Program-made: the position numbers and the translations under genes
The notes under the pieces: model-generated
Seen by the model: the letters and a program-made list of their open reading frames with translations, nothing else
What the model was told of the DNA's origin: nothing
Database searches by the model: none
NCBI GenBank assembly: GCA_034766995.1
Contig: CM068323.1
Coordinates: 25,709,214 to 25,773,213 of the forward strand
Origin: Acanthacorydalis orientalis
Lineage: Eukaryota; Arthropoda; Insecta; Megaloptera; Corydalidae
DNA: 64,000 nucleotides
Direction: 5' to 3'
In this document: one piece after another, positions 48,850 to 61,126 of the stretch
Position numbering within the stretch: the stretch's first letter is position 1
Layout: each line of letters begins with the position of its first letter

Positions 48850-50395
48850 AACAAGCATGAAAATCAGTTATGTTACGAGCGACAGCCCCTACTGATCATC
48901 GTTTCGGTGCGCGACGTACACGAATTCGGTCGTCGACGCCGGGAATAATTGAAAAACGGTTACGGAACATCCTCGTCGTCGGCCGTAACACGGAAATCGG
49001 TAATAATTGATGAACGGACCCATAAATAAAAATAGATAAACAATCAACAAGTTGTCAATTACGTCGAAGCGGATCGGATCGATCCGGTGAATCATTCGAA
49101 GCGGTGTTTATTTTCCACCGACCCGGAGTATGAGTGTTCGAACGCGCGCCGTCGACGTTCAGTTAATGTGCGCATCCATAATCGAATTACAGGGACGTTT
49201 TTCACATCGTACCTGCGATATGTCGGGCACGGGCCCGCTGTTTATTTTTTAAATAGCCTCCGGAGTCACCTCGAATCGGGCAGATAATTAAAAACGCCAC
49301 CATCGATTCGGCGCTGTTCATTCGAGCGACGCGCGACGCCGCTAATCGTTTGATTATTCAGCGTGGACGGAGCGGAAGCGTCCGTGTGACGGACACGGAT
49401 TCCGCGAAAGCTCGACGATACTCGTCCAGTGTTTTACTTAATATCGACATGGATGCAAACAATGGATCCGTTTTGAATTGTCAGCGGACTCGACACACAG
49501 GGCCCAGTCGTATCCAACAATACAAAAGAATTAAAATAGACACGAGCTGAAATCAGTAGTGCTGATTTAATTGTTTACAACGATGTGTCACATGACTAGT
49601 TCTGTAGCCCCACACAAATGATTTTAGTATAGTGAAGTCTTCAGTTCATATCCAGCGTAAATATATATTCTATAAAATGCATCACTGGATAAATATACAA
49701 TAAAACACTACTCTACATGGAAACGTAATTTATAATATTAAACATTTCCTAGCAATTTAATTCGTCGACGTCTCGGCCCGTCCTCCACGCCACCGACGCC
49801 GCCCCTTAACACACACCCACACACACACACACACATAGAGAACAACAACGACAGCAACATCCTCTGTTCTATTCTTCGCGTATAGAAATAATAAATTCTC
49901 GATTCTCGACAGAAGATTTTAATTCTTAACGTCGTCGAATTAAAAGCGCGTTTCATGCTCTCCGTACGGCCGTCTGTTTACATTCTTAATTTTATTTTAT
50001 TTGCCCGTCGTCGTATCTCGCCCCCTTCGTACGGCTAGAGAGATACCGGCGGATTAGACGTCGCTCCGAGACGCACCACCTACCGTGCATAAAAACGACT
50101 GATTGAAGTTTCAAATTAAGTTACATGTAACCGACATCGGCGTGCGTTGATTCAACGAAATGCCGAAGTAAATTTTATGCCGGTCGTTCTCTGCGACGGG
50201 ATACGAGATTGTCGATCCGTCGCGATGTTACTAAGGAACGCACGCACACCGCAGGACAAACAAGCAGGGCAAGAAGATAAACGGATAGTATTCGATGTTG
50301 GAATTTATATATCTGAACGTACTTTCGATTTTACAAACTGGAAGGAAAATGAAACGTGAAGCGTTAAAAGATAAATAAGATTTTATCAGTGCGAT
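48850..50395. other. GC-rich patch, candidate regulatory DNA
   Basis: 48880-49430 and 49740-50300 are CpG-rich. They contain CAGATAATTAAAAACGCCAC and CGCTAATCGTTTGATTATTC, words with homeodomain-type cores. Frames are short, with opposing frames and no splice support. (AC)n at 49806-49834. Confidence 0.35.
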
Positions 50396-50442
50396 GAGAG
50401 TCCCTTTCACGAACGATTCGGTATCTGAACAAAACAGAAATC

Positions 50443-50800
50443 ACTGAAACAGCTTTGATATCCATTTAAGAGCATAGATCTAGTACTATTTGACATCCAT
50501 TTATTTCCATCACTGTAGCATGAAGAAAGGAATTTCTACTCTGTTTATCAAGTTAAGGCTAACTTTAAGGAATAGCTGGGGTAAAAACACCAGATTTTTT
50601 CATTCTCAAAACCAACACTTATTATATATAAATAAAACAGCTTTTATATCCATTTAAAGCCCTAGATCTGGCACTATTTGATATCAATTTATTTCCATCA
50701 CTATAGTATAACCATAAACGAACGAATCTCATCTATTTACCAAGTTAAGAGTAACTTGAAGAACTGGCTGGGGACAAACATAGGATTTTTTTAAAGAATA
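50443..50800 (+). pseudogene. Tandemly duplicated mariner transposase fragment
   Basis: Two copies about 185 bp apart. Copy 1 reads IDLVLFDIHLFPSL then a stop and YQVKANFKE, stop, LG. Copy 2 reads LDLALFDINLFPSL then a stop and QVKSNLKNWLGTN-like in a second frame. Both match the mariner C-terminal SPDLAPSDYHLF..L and EEVK..L..WL region. The key Asp survives. Both copies share downstream AAGTTAAG and GCTGGGG words, so the repeat unit extends past the coding match. Confidence 0.7.
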
Positions 50801-51684
50801 CATTTTCTATTAAATAAAAACGATCAAAAATTCGAAATTAAAACCGTGAACGATTGTAAGAATATTAATAAAGATTCCGTTCTCAATCGTTCACTATTTG
50901 TAGGATAACCTAATAATAGTTCCATTTATTTAAACAATAAATATAAATGATAAGATCTGTTTGTATCATTTTAAAAATATATTATATGATTGAGAGAAAT
51001 GACAGATTGATTTATATTTCAATCACGGTATGAAATAAATCGTTCACAGCAGTGGCAATCTTTTATATATATATATATATACAGAGAGAGAGAGAGAGAG
51101 AGACATGTATATAAATATCGAACTCGAACCCTGTTGAAAATTAATGTACGTTGTGTGGTCGGTAACGTGCAACTCAATCCGAAACTTGGTCGTAATGCAG
51201 AAGGTCACGGCTTCATCAGGTACTGTAGTTTTCAGTTCAGTGTTGTAGACGACGCGTTGCTATTAGAAGACACACACACACACACACATATACAGCAACG
51301 ACGCAAACAAATGGCGTACGCTTTCCACGTCGTTTCCTTCGCGTCTCGATCGTTGCATCTCTTGGGTATCGTGCGAACGTGAACGAGTAAAAAAGAAACA
51401 ACGTTACATACAGATCGAAGTCACATAGATGAGGATCTCGCGACGACGGGGACGTGAAAATGGTGTTTCTGCCCGTGACATTTCAATATGAGAAAGGATC
51501 GCATGCCTATATGCTCTCATGTCGAAACGAACCGGCCGCCGAAAATCATTATTCGATTTTTTCCCCATTCAATCCTTTCATCGTCGATGCAGGTACGCAC
51601 GGATGTGCGCAGAGTTGCGGACGGAACGTTCGAAATCGCGCTCCGTATTCGATTTTGATCGTTCTTTGTTGATTTTTTTTACGA
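50801..51684. other. Spacer, CpG-richer at right
   Basis: Compound (TA)n(GA)n at 51063-51103, (CA)n at 51272-51288. Frames 51134-51382 and 51454-51672 are unsupported. Confidence 0.4.
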
Positions 51685-51800
51685 TAGTATAAGCGTCGGC
51701 AGCGAAATCAATACATGTATCGAGATTCATAACGATATGCATATAAAATGAGAGATTGCTTACAGACTTGCACGGAATCGGGCAGGTGGAAAAGATGTTA
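51685..51800 (+). repeat. Repeat family C, copy 2
   Basis: Aligns with 11548-11660 in the same orientation through TAAGCGTCGGCAGCGAAATC, CATATAAAATGAGAG and GGGCAGGTGGAAAAGATG. It lies within a 144-codon minus frame (52012-51578), whose peptide I do not recognise. Confidence 0.7.
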
Positions 51801-52550
51801 TTCACAGGTTGTTGAAAAAAACAATCACTTTCGGTCATTATTTCGGTAGCAAAATCATGTGTAATTATCAGGAATGAAAAAGTTACCATTGGATAGACAC
51901 CGATTAATAATACCTGTAAGTAAGGATGTAGCACCTCTTTTCCTCTCCCCACCGTTTTACAACCTTCTAGAAAGGTGTTCTTTATGTAACGGTCGAGAGG
52001 TATCGAAATCACTATTGAAAGTAGTACAAAATCAAAGATTACAACTTAACTTCAATGTATAAAATAGGGTGGAAGTGCGCGACTTTCGATTCGTTTGCAT
52101 TTTATAGTTGGAAAAAAGCATTTTCACCACACGAATGAATTCGATTGCTCTCCCGTATGATTTTACACTAAGTAAAATATGTCAGTGATTGTTTAAACAA
52201 ATTGCATCTTCTTATGTGCATTTTTCAACAGTTTGTTCGTGTTTCGAGTAAAAATATGGTAAAACTGAATAACACATGATCTGTTGTGATTCTTTTTAAA
52301 TAAATATCGTCGTCATAATTGTTTCTTTCGATCAAGCGACTATTGAAGAGATACTATTTTACTTTCATTTTATTTTCAGAGGGCCTAAAGTGCAGATCGA
52401 CGAGCAGCGTCAAGAAAACTAGAACTTTCTAGTCTTCTGGTGTTTTTGAACCTGGTAGCTTCTCATTCGAAACGCGTCCACACTCTCGGGCAGTAAATGT
52501 AGCGCAAGTGGCATTTGTCACATCATGCCACATCGATGCAACATAGACTA
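51801..52550. other. Spacer, no gene recognised
   Basis: A minus frame extends through the left part. Nothing else seen. Confidence 0.4.
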
Positions 52551-52552
52551 CG

Positions 52553-52620
52553 GGTAAAATTTCGTATAGTTATGAATCTCGATACGTGTATTGATTTCGC
52601 TGCCAACGCTTCGACAAATA
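52553..52620 (-). repeat. Repeat family C, copy 3 (inverted, short)
   Basis: The reverse complement AGCGTTGGCAGCGAAATCAA, TACACGTATCGAGATTCATA matches the first 65 bp of the other two copies. Confidence 0.65.
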
Positions 52621-53077
52621 TCTGATCTGGATTTGACCAGAGTCCCGTATCTGGATGAAAAATGAATCGAGACGGAGGACCCTCCACCTCCGACACCGCA
52701 TATCGATGGAGCGTCCGTTCCGAACGATCGATTGTTTCGATGAAGTCGTTCCCGTCGACTAATTATAACGCGTTGTAGTTTAATGCAATAATAACTGCGA
52801 ACTAAACACATTACAGTAACATCAATCATTCGCCTCGAGTTGTTGCAACGGGACCGATCTCTCGCTCGATTATTCACTGTTCGAATCTAATTAACTTGTA
52901 GCCAGAACGATCGTTCGTTCGTCCGGACGGCTCTGTATTTTGTATACAAAACGGACGAGCAAGAGTTGTAATAAATTTCAGTGTTGTCCTTAAGAAAGCT
53001 TCAAGAATCGAATCAAACGACCAGCTTTATGATTTACAAACATTGTTTTTTTTCTATACGAATCTAAAATAACACAC

Positions 53078-53114
<37 letters not shown>

Positions 53115-54555
53115 CAGATTAAATGATATTTCATTTTTAATACGCCAGTGCTCCATCTTCCGCCGCTTCTTATTTATGTTTTTCACTTCTCCCGTCGTCG
53201 TACCGAAAATTTTCTAGAGTCGCGATGGAAAACCAGTACACGGTAACGACAGAAATCCGCAGACCCGAATACACACCGCGTCGAAACAATGAGAGTTGCG
53301 ACGCCCGTCCGCTTTCGTTGAAACAAAAGCGGCGCGGCGCGACGGCGTCGGTGAACGAAATTGGAAAGCTTTTCATACTTTGCGCGATATCAGCACGTTT
53401 CCGCGAATGACAATGCCTTTCGGAGACAATTCGAGGCGCGTCGGGTTTTTGGGGAAACGCTCCGACCGATATCTTTAGGGGACATCGGAGCACTGTCCGT
53501 TCGAACGGAATTATACATGCGGTTTTCGACATTCGTTTAACCGCACACGTTCTCTGTCTCGCACCATGTATATGAATGCTAAATAATCTACTTAAATCGG
53601 CCTGTCGACAAGCTAAATGAAATGAATTTCATCAAAGACCAGTATCTTCCCATTAGCATCATTTTTTTTACATTTCTACGTGCTATTTGATGGCTGTTGG
53701 TTAATATGAATAAGAAAAAGAAAGAATAACAGTACTGTCTCCAAGAAAACCCAATCGAACTGACGAAACAAGGATGTTTAACAGAGTAGTGAGATTTCGG
53801 AATAAGTTTCAATCTTACATCCTGAAATCGTTTCTTTGTGCTGTTTGTGCTTTAAATAATATACTAAGACGAGTCGTTTTTAATAAGTTTTATTACAAAA
53901 ACGGTCTTTGAAACATGAAACTGATTTGTTTCAAGAAAGAACACCATTGTCATATTGAAATAGATTGTAAAATAATCAACAATTTCGTCTGTCTGAATAA
54001 TAAAACCACATGGAATAAGGAAACTGGCACTGAATATGAAAATAAACATGAAATGATTCCAGAGCGACAGTTTCACAAATCATTTCAGGATGTAATATAT
54101 ATCTAGAGTGTTATAAATAAATAGATGAAGGAAATCTGTGTTCGAAACAAACATGCTTCTATTTAAAATCAAAAAGAGGAAGAGAGGGAGGGAGAGAGAG
54201 TATACAAGTTCAAAACACTGGCAGTAGTGAAAAAAGTAACGATTTTGTGAATACAGAATCGAAATAATTATAAAAAGGAGATTGTTTGGAACGAGCAGAC
54301 GAAGAGATTTTGAAAAAATGAAATTTATTCAAAAGAATTCAAGACTAGCCGATCGTTTTTGAGGGCTGGTAATAAACGTGTACAAATCAAAGAATGTCGA
54401 AAGCGGACAAACAGAATTTCCAACCGTAAAAATACCATAAAAGAGGAAATAAACGAAACATGTATTCACATCTTCCCCTACGGTTGTTATTTTGTTGCAT
54501 TTTGTGTGTTTTCAAGGCCGCGAAAAGGTCAAGGGAAAGTGGCAGGATATGTATG
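52621..54555. other. Spacer with CpG-rich patches
   Basis: 52660-52950 and 53160-53540 are CpG-rich with frames on both strands. (CA)n(TA)n at 53073-53114. The stretch 53600-53790 weakly resembles a Tc1 transposase tail but is too decayed to call. Confidence 0.35.
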
Positions 54556-54558
<3 letters not shown>

Positions 54559-54627
<69 letters not shown>

Positions 54628-54628
54628 C
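54559..54628. repeat. Compound (TA)n(GT)n microsatellite
   Basis: TA array to 54603 then GT array. Confidence 0.97.
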
Positions 54629-54629
54629 G

Positions 54630-55312
54630 AGGGAGAGCACAGTCGTCGTTGGGCGGATGCTGCCTCGTGCGGAAATCGATTACGTCGACGATTTTCCTGG
54701 GAAAACGTTCGTAAATGAATTATTAAAAACTGGCGCATTTTTGCTACACACGAGCGAGTGAAATATGTTCTGTGTTATTGCTGTGTCACCGCGCGGATCA
54801 ACCGAACGTTCCAACAAGTGGATTTCGTTAGGATCGACATTGACGTCCCGTTATAAATAATAAGAATTCGGACGAACGAAGAAGCTTCAATCGGACATGC
54901 CGTTCGGCAACGAGCGACAGCCGTGCGAATCGGAAATCGAGAATGCATCAACGATTGGAAGTCAATGCCGCACACGAGATTAATAAAATATGAATGAGAA
55001 TGCATTCACGGTTATTTCGGATATTCAAAAATAAAAGATATTTAAACTAAAGCTAATCTAACTTCGTATGAAATTGTCTGAACAACAGAGCAAACGCCGT
55101 TATAAAGCATAAATTGAATCAGAGGATCAACCAGCAGTTATAGCTGTATAAAACCCTGTTCTTGAACAGCATAAAAAAATCACAAATTAAAGGTTCATAT
55201 TGTTCATTCTATAGTAAACGCTATTCATGCTTCTGAGGACATATGCTTCGATTTATGTGTTCACACATTTTAATATTGAAATAAATGCTCAAAAAACACA
55301 AAAAAAAACAGC
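54630..55312. other. Spacer, nothing recognised
   Basis: CpG-richer to about 54960, then AT-rich. No gene seen. Confidence 0.45.
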
Positions 55313-55313
55313 A

Positions 55314-55441
55314 GCTTTCAGTGCAAGCACCTAATGAGAAGACTTTTTATGTAAAATCGACCAGAAAAAATATCTTTTTTTCAGATATGCTTATAGGGCA
55401 CTCTTTATCGATTTAAAATGTTAGGTGCTTGCATTGAAAGC
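55314..55441. mobile_element. 128-bp foldback unit with 21-bp inverted ends
   Basis: GCTTTCAGTGCAAGCACCTA(A) at the left pairs with TTAGGTGCTTGCATTGAAAG(C) at the right, 20 of 21 matching. The interior is AT-rich without coding capacity. Size and form suit a miniature inverted-repeat element, but no target duplication is evident. Confidence 0.55.
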
Positions 55442-55728
55442 ACGTGCTTCACACATGCATTGTTTTATCATATTTTCTCTTGTATATTATTTAAAACATC
55501 AGTTAACTTTTCTCGTTTCCGTAGCAACTGATTCATTACTATAGTGGCTGTTTATTTATTTAATTATAAAAAAAATGTCTATAGCAGCATAGATGGATAG
55601 AATAAATTATTAAAACTAATAATATATTAAAATAATTATAATTTACAACTGGACAGGTACGGGCCAGTACTGGGAAATTAATTATAATCTGACCTAGTTT
55701 CAAGTTTGGTGCTGAATTACCATCTTAT

Positions 55729-55754
55729 TATATATATATATATATATATATATA

Positions 55755-55832
<78 letters not shown>

Positions 55833-55851
55833 TATATATATATGTATATAT
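55729..55851. repeat. Interrupted (TA)n cluster
   Basis: Four TA arrays separated by TTCA, TG and AA interruptions. Confidence 0.96.
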
Positions 55852-55977
55852 ATGTCTGTGTGTCACGTGTGAATTATAACATATGTAGGTGAATTTGTGT
55901 ATGTATTGATTTTATTCTCACACCAGAATAAAAGTTTCATCTCTAAAACATTATTTTTGTATTTTTCACGCTGTAAT

Positions 55978-55980
<3 letters not shown>

Positions 55981-56028
<48 letters not shown>
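55981..56028. repeat. (TA)n microsatellite, 48 bp
   Basis: Uninterrupted AT array. Confidence 0.97.
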
Positions 56029-56029
<1 letters not shown>

Positions 56030-56030
<1 letters not shown>

Positions 56031-57370
56031 TTACATTATGTATCTGTGAAAACACCGTTTCGAAGATGACAACTGCTACTTTATTACGTCGATATAACTT
56101 CATATTCTCACCTTAAAGAAAAACATGTTTTTTTTGCGTCGTTCCCCGTTCCGTTCGTTTCTCTCGTACTTTCTCTTGTTTACACTGTTTTATTATGTAA
56201 TCTGTTGTATAAAGTGTGGTAAAAAATTGAACAGAACAACCCTCATATCTTCTGCGTCGCCGTGCGCTCGATTCTAAATGTGCCCGTGTAACTTTTTTCC
56301 TTTTTCTTTTTATTCGAAACGTACGTGGATTGTTCTTTTTCGGTTTCTCTTCCCTTTCCATTCATCATCGAATTGCGAAAACCGTGAGATAGTATCGAGC
56401 CACGTTTCCTATACGATTTTCAATCTTTACAAATGTCTGTTTATTTTCAATTTTCTAATTATTCGACGGTAAGTGAACCGGGACATGTTAATCGGTCTGT
56501 CTGACCGATAAAAAATACGATTTTCATTTCGGGCTGTGATCGAAACGATCACAGTTCCGTTTTGTGCGGACATTCCGTGCTGTATCGATCAGCGGCATCG
56601 GCTGCTGTTTTTCGTCTCTTTGAAAAAAGTAATCTTCGACTGGACCGGCCTCGTCGATCGGCCAATAACTAATCATTATCCATCGACGTGGGCGCCTATT
56701 AAATTTAATTACAGCAGGAACGGCGGTCGTAAAACGATCACAAATTACCGATTCGTGGAAAATTAGTTCACCGGCGTTCGTACGGAACGCGACGACGACG
56801 ACGCCGCCGACGCCTGCGACGTCGGAACGCCGTCTGATTTATACGAAATCAATACGGACGAGTACTCTGACCCCATTATGTAAACCAGATGGTGAAATTC
56901 CGTTACTGTTTCGACTGCAGCGGCGTCGTCGTGTTTGTTATTATTATTATTATCATCATCGCTATTGCACGGTACACTTCCTTCAGATTGTCGTTTGTGT
57001 GTAAACATGCAGTGTTATGGAAAAGTTACGTTGCAGAAACGGACTGTGCGGCCGTTTACTCTGCCGGTACCTTTTTCGATTAGCGCTGCCTGTATTGTTT
57101 AATATAAATGAAACGGATATTAAGGTAATCGACGATGGGATTGTACAACGTAGTGCGTTTTAATACATTACAACCTTTTTTTGTTATTATCATTGATCCC
57201 ACTCACACGGAAAGGGATATGAGTTAACCTGCTTCCAGAAACATGCGTTCGATTATTATCGAACGTCTATAATAGAAAAATGTCTTATTGGTTGAATTAA
57301 AGAAGTTGTGGGGCCTTTTTGGCTTCGAGGATGAAAGAGAGAGATTACTAGGAACCTTGGATAGTTGTGT
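56030..57370. other. Spacer with CpG-rich patch
   Basis: 56480-57100 is CpG-rich, with TATTAAATTTAATTACAGCA and (TTA)n near 56938. Opposing short frames only. Possible regulatory DNA. Confidence 0.35.
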
Positions 57371-57444
57371 AAGTGGAACTTTTCAGAATATTACTGAATA
57401 GTGGTTTCTATACAGAAGAAAGTTCAGACATCCTGTTATCTTCC

Positions 57445-57939
57445 ATGGACCGATATCTCGACACACACCCATCTGTAGAGCTTTACGTTTACGTCAGGAC
57501 GCTAAACGGCACGTCCGGTCGATTCGAAATCCGTATGAAAATACAGAAAAGAAACAACCACCTCAAGACACAAACTCGAAAGTATAACCGAAAAAATCAT
57601 TCGCACGAATTACAGATTCCGGTCGATTTCCCGTGTCGAACGGACGGCCGACACTCAGGCCGTACTTACAGGAAAAAGTTTCACAATAGTATGAGTTCGA
57701 GTGGAGAGAGAGAGAGAGAGAGGAAAAAACACGATAATCGCGTCCTGATAACAGACTGTAGGCCGCACGCGGCGTCGCATTGTCCCAGTTCTGGCGACGA
57801 AAGTGACCAATCCTTCGATCCACTTGCAGACGGATCTCGTTTATTATGCATATTTCATCCTTATAAACGTTTCTGTACAATGAACGGCGACACGAGTGCC
57901 TCTCGAACACGACGCCGTTATAAATCACAAATACTCTGA
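57445..57939 (+). CDS. Orphan open frame, uncertain
   Basis: From ATG at 57445 the frame runs 164 codons to TGA, beginning MDRYLDTHPSVELYVYVRTL. It is strongly basic in the middle, has a (GA)n-encoded RERERE run, then SSGDESDQSFDPLADGSRLL near the end. The frame is open a further 24 codons upstream. It is the longest ATG frame on the plus strand, but the minus strand is also open for 121 codons and no domain is recognised. Chance or a fragment of an intronless unknown gene are both possible. Confidence 0.2.
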   Translation: MDRYLDTHPSVELYVYVRTLNGTSGRFEIRMKIQKRNNHLKTQTRKYNRKNHSHELQIPVDFPCRTDGRHSGRTYRKKFHNSMSSSGERERERKKHDNRVLITDCRPHAASHCPSSGDESDQSFDPLADGSRLLCIFHPYKRFCTMNGDTSASRTRRRYKSQIL

Positions 57940-58425
57940 CGTTCTAGGGCTCTTGAACGCGTCATCTGGCGCTGCTATTAACGCACGAAGCGGCGCGCCG
58001 ACTATTTAACCGGGTGTCAATCGACACACGCGCACACACACACACACAAATGTGTGTGTGTGTTCGTTTTCAGTTGGAATATCGATCCCCTCGTACCTAT
58101 ATTTGTATATCCGTTTGTCACGTGAGAAAATATATATGTTGAAAGCGAGACGCCGAAAAGTTCAACTTGTAGCGGTTAAACTTGACGTCGAAACTATCGA
58201 GCTAATCGTTCTGCTTGCTAACAGCGTTCCAGTGATACGCATCTAAAGTTTATACGCTTTTTCCTCCCCTGTTGCCGGAGATCAACAGTTCGGTACCGAT
58301 GACGTACTAATAAACTTAATTTGTAAACATTGCAGAAAGTTTCGGCATGAAACGAGGACGTTCTCCGACGCTGCTTCGTCGGAACGCTTACAGAAAACCA
58401 GTACAGGTCGCGTGCTTCTTTTTTT
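57940..58425. other. Spacer with CA/GT palindrome
   Basis: 58024-58062 holds (AC)n and (GT)n tracts facing each other across AAAT, able to form a hairpin. No gene seen. Confidence 0.45.
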
Positions 58426-58429
58426 CTTT

Positions 58430-58780
58430 TTCTTTTCGTTCGAAACATAAAGCACAATCGATACGATTTCGATTCGATAAACATTGAGATGAGTGAGTCC
58501 CCGGGATACACCACAAGAAACTCTTCTTTTCATGCCACGCAACCAAATAAATCGAGCTGCTTTAAACGATCAGCAATGGCATTTTCGGTCAATTCATGTG
58601 GCAGCCATCTCCGTTCTTTCTGGATCGTTCCCATCGCTTGTAAACGTCGCGAATTTTTCGATTTATCGACGTCGCGTTGTTGAGCCAATTCGTTGAGTGT
58701 TTGAGCAGAGTTTTCTTTCAATATAGAAGCTTGCAGCTGTTCATCTTCGAATGTTTTCGATTGACCTGGCCGTTGAAACC
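58430..58780 (-). pseudogene. Mariner transposase N-terminal and early catalytic fragment
   Basis: On the minus strand: RPGQSKTFEDEQLQASILKE, NSAQTLNELAQQRDVDKSKN, SRRLQAMGTIQKERRWLPHE, LTENAIADRLKQ. This is the second helix-turn-helix and linker of a mariner transposase (WVPHELTE is the family signature). A frame change then gives HEKKSFLWCI and, in another frame, GDSLISMFIESKSYR, matching the GDE.WI.FDNPKRKK block with the first catalytic Asp kept. Truncated at both ends with at least two frameshifts. Confidence 0.85.
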
Positions 58781-58943
58781 ATTATAGCCAACGTTATAAA
58801 TATTCAGTGTTTGTTTTTTTTTTAATTTAAACGCTAAGCCGGCTGCGACGTTTCCATATCAAGCGATTTTAAGAAAGTTGTATTTTTTAACAAAGTACGG
58901 CGTCTGATGACTGAATTTCGGTTGAAAATCTTCACACTTCAAA

Positions 58944-59156
58944 ATGGCACAAGAGACATATCTATCACCGCCCTCGAGCACATACACGTACAGCCATCCG
59001 CACGTGCTTCAACAGCGGCTTTCAGCGCAACGTCCGACTAAATCGTATAAGTGGAATGAAAAATATTCGTCTCCTAATCCGAACAGAACGCCGGTTCTGC
59101 ACGAAGCCGTCGCCTCTGTTTTATTCACGCGCCCGTGCGAAATCGCATCGCGCTGA
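58944..59156 (+). CDS. Small open frame, uncertain
   Basis: AAAATGG start context. The 70-residue peptide begins MAQETYLSPPSSTYTYSHPH and is Ser/Pro/Tyr-rich, ending in TGA. No splice site or family support. It could be a small ORF or chance. Confidence 0.15.
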   Translation: MAQETYLSPPSSTYTYSHPHVLQQRLSAQRPTKSYKWNEKYSSPNPNRTPVLHEAVASVLFTRPCEIASR

Positions 59157-59159
59157 CTG

Positions 59160-59400
59160 TGCACACAAACGTGCGCGACTTTATTGAATTAATATAAATA
59201 ATTCCTGATTCGTCAGTTCACTTTCTTATCATTCAGAATGTAATACCGGAATTTAATAATCCGCGACAGCATTAGCGGCCTAATTCGTTCGTCCTCACAC
59301 GCATGCAAATCCGTGTACAAATATCGTCGGCTATGTAAACTTAATTAAATTCTATTTACGTACATTTCGCGTATGGATTTATGTACGGAATTAAGATAAT
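59160..59400. promoter_or_regulatory. Candidate regulatory element with POU octamer
   Basis: Contains the octamer ATGCAAAT at 59303-59310, homeodomain cores in AACTTAATTAAATTC and TTTAATAATCC, and no open frame. Function is inferred from motif content only. Confidence 0.3.
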
Positions 59401-59510
59401 ATCTGTTGCGCAAGAAACCTATAGTCTTACATTTAGATTGTTTCAGTCAGCGCGCCGAGATTACATTGGAAAAGTACGGTTTCCTTCCATTACACGAATT
59501 TAAATATCTA

Positions 59511-59512
<2 letters not shown>

Positions 59513-59540
<28 letters not shown>
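59513..59540. repeat. (TA)n microsatellite
   Basis: Short TA array followed by CACACG. Confidence 0.93.
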
Positions 59541-59547
<7 letters not shown>

Positions 59548-59914
59548 GAGGTTATATAAAGTACTTATCCGGTCGATACCGATCGTACGGATTTGATGGA
59601 CAGACATTTCGCACGATTCAGACATATTTGTTGGAATATATCGAAAAGTCAGCCGAGTACAGAAATATTTAAATACAAGTAAGACTGTAAAAACGAGTCA
59701 AGAATTTAAGATAGGGTTGCGATTGGATTTATAGAGTATTTATAGCGGTTCGTTCAGTCGAGATATGTGGAACAGATGGACGATGAACACAGATGATAAA
59801 TTTGTGCGCAACGGAACGAAGTCCTGTGGCGTTTGTCGATGAATGAAAATGACTGAAAGCTCTAAGTAACACCGGAAGTAAGGCATGAGTCGATATGGGT
59901 TGATAAAGAATATT

Positions 59915-59945
<31 letters not shown>

Positions 59946-60345
59946 ATATATATATATATATATGCGAATTTTGTTCGAAGTGACTGGATTGAGTTTTGAA
60001 GAATATTTTAGAAGATACAGAACATGGCTGTACACTACTTATAGGTAAATATAGTGAGTTCACTCGCAGGTTCAATCGATACTAATGGAACTGAATGTGT
60101 ATAATTGTTCACATTCTGGGTAGAACATAAAATGAAAATGTTATTTCGTTTAACACACCGGTCCGAACTGAATTTGATATGGAACATAACATGACAAGTC
60201 ACAATGTAAATGGGAACTTAAGGATTTTTGTAACCCCTTAAGCGACCGTTTAATGACCATCTCAACTCTTCTCGACACTTGGCACAAACTCTCTGATAAT
60301 CTCATATATGCTAACAATGTTGTTTTTTTTTTTAAAAAAAAAATA
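59541..60345. other. Spacer, nothing recognised
   Basis: TA arrays at 59916-59937 and 59944-59962. No gene seen. Confidence 0.45.
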
Positions 60346-60373
60346 CAGGATGGAGCAAAAATTAACTATGAGA
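60345..60373 (+). mobile_element. Lone mariner-like end
   Basis: ACAGGATGGAGCAAAAATTA shares its first 12 bases with the right end of the element at 61127-61402. No partner found. Confidence 0.3.
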
Positions 60374-61125
60374 AATGATAGATGATTTATTTTTCGATAA
60401 TGATAGATAAACTATCACGAGTAAATGCAAAAATAACAAAAGGATTGCAAGAGGGTTAAAACATTAAATGAATGATTAATCCAATAAGCGTTTCCATTCA
60501 GTGACAATGTATCGAGAAATCTTTGATAAGAGAAAACGAATTTCTCCGCATACAATCCTGAAAATATATTGCGGCCGATCTCACAAACCGAATTTTAAAG
60601 CTCGCCCTGCGAATAATAAGATTTCGTCCCGTCAAAAACATCCGGCGATTCGTTCAAATGCGCAAACACACCCACACATATTTCTATACAGGATAATCCG
60701 TCCTCGAACGACAATAAATATAATGCTCTCGAGATGACAAACGTTCGACTGATGAATCTGTACGAACGTTCCCATGAAATGCGATAGTTCTGTGCGTTTC
60801 TTTCAACGGTCCTCAATCATTCCGTGATCTATTAATAGGAATGAAAAACGCCGATAACGATGCATTGTCCTTCGGAAAGCGTTACGAATATCCGTGTGAC
60901 ACATGACATCTCACGCGAAAGGAAATTGTACTGCGTAGTGTACCAAAACAGCGTACACCACGATCGGGGCGACGAAATAAATCGATACGGTTCAATTAAC
61001 ATTGAACGTTCGTGCTCTTGAAAGGGCAATCGGATTTTCTGCACGGATTTTTTTTTAGAAAAAACAAGCCTGCGAGAATTAAGTCTCATACAGATTTTAT
61101 ATAAAAAAAAAACAATTCGATATCT
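60374..61125. other. Spacer, CpG-richer
   Basis: Opposing frames at 60501-61089 without support. Nothing else seen. Confidence 0.4.
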
Positions 61126-61126
61126 A

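Noticed and set aside
51578..52012. 144-codon minus frame with membrane-like segment
   Set aside because: It overlaps repeat family C and contains unrelated flanks, with no family match or splice support. Treated as repeat-derived.
53600..53790. Resemblance to a Tc1 transposase C-terminus
   Set aside because: Only scattered residues fit, with stops in all frames. Too weak to report as a feature.
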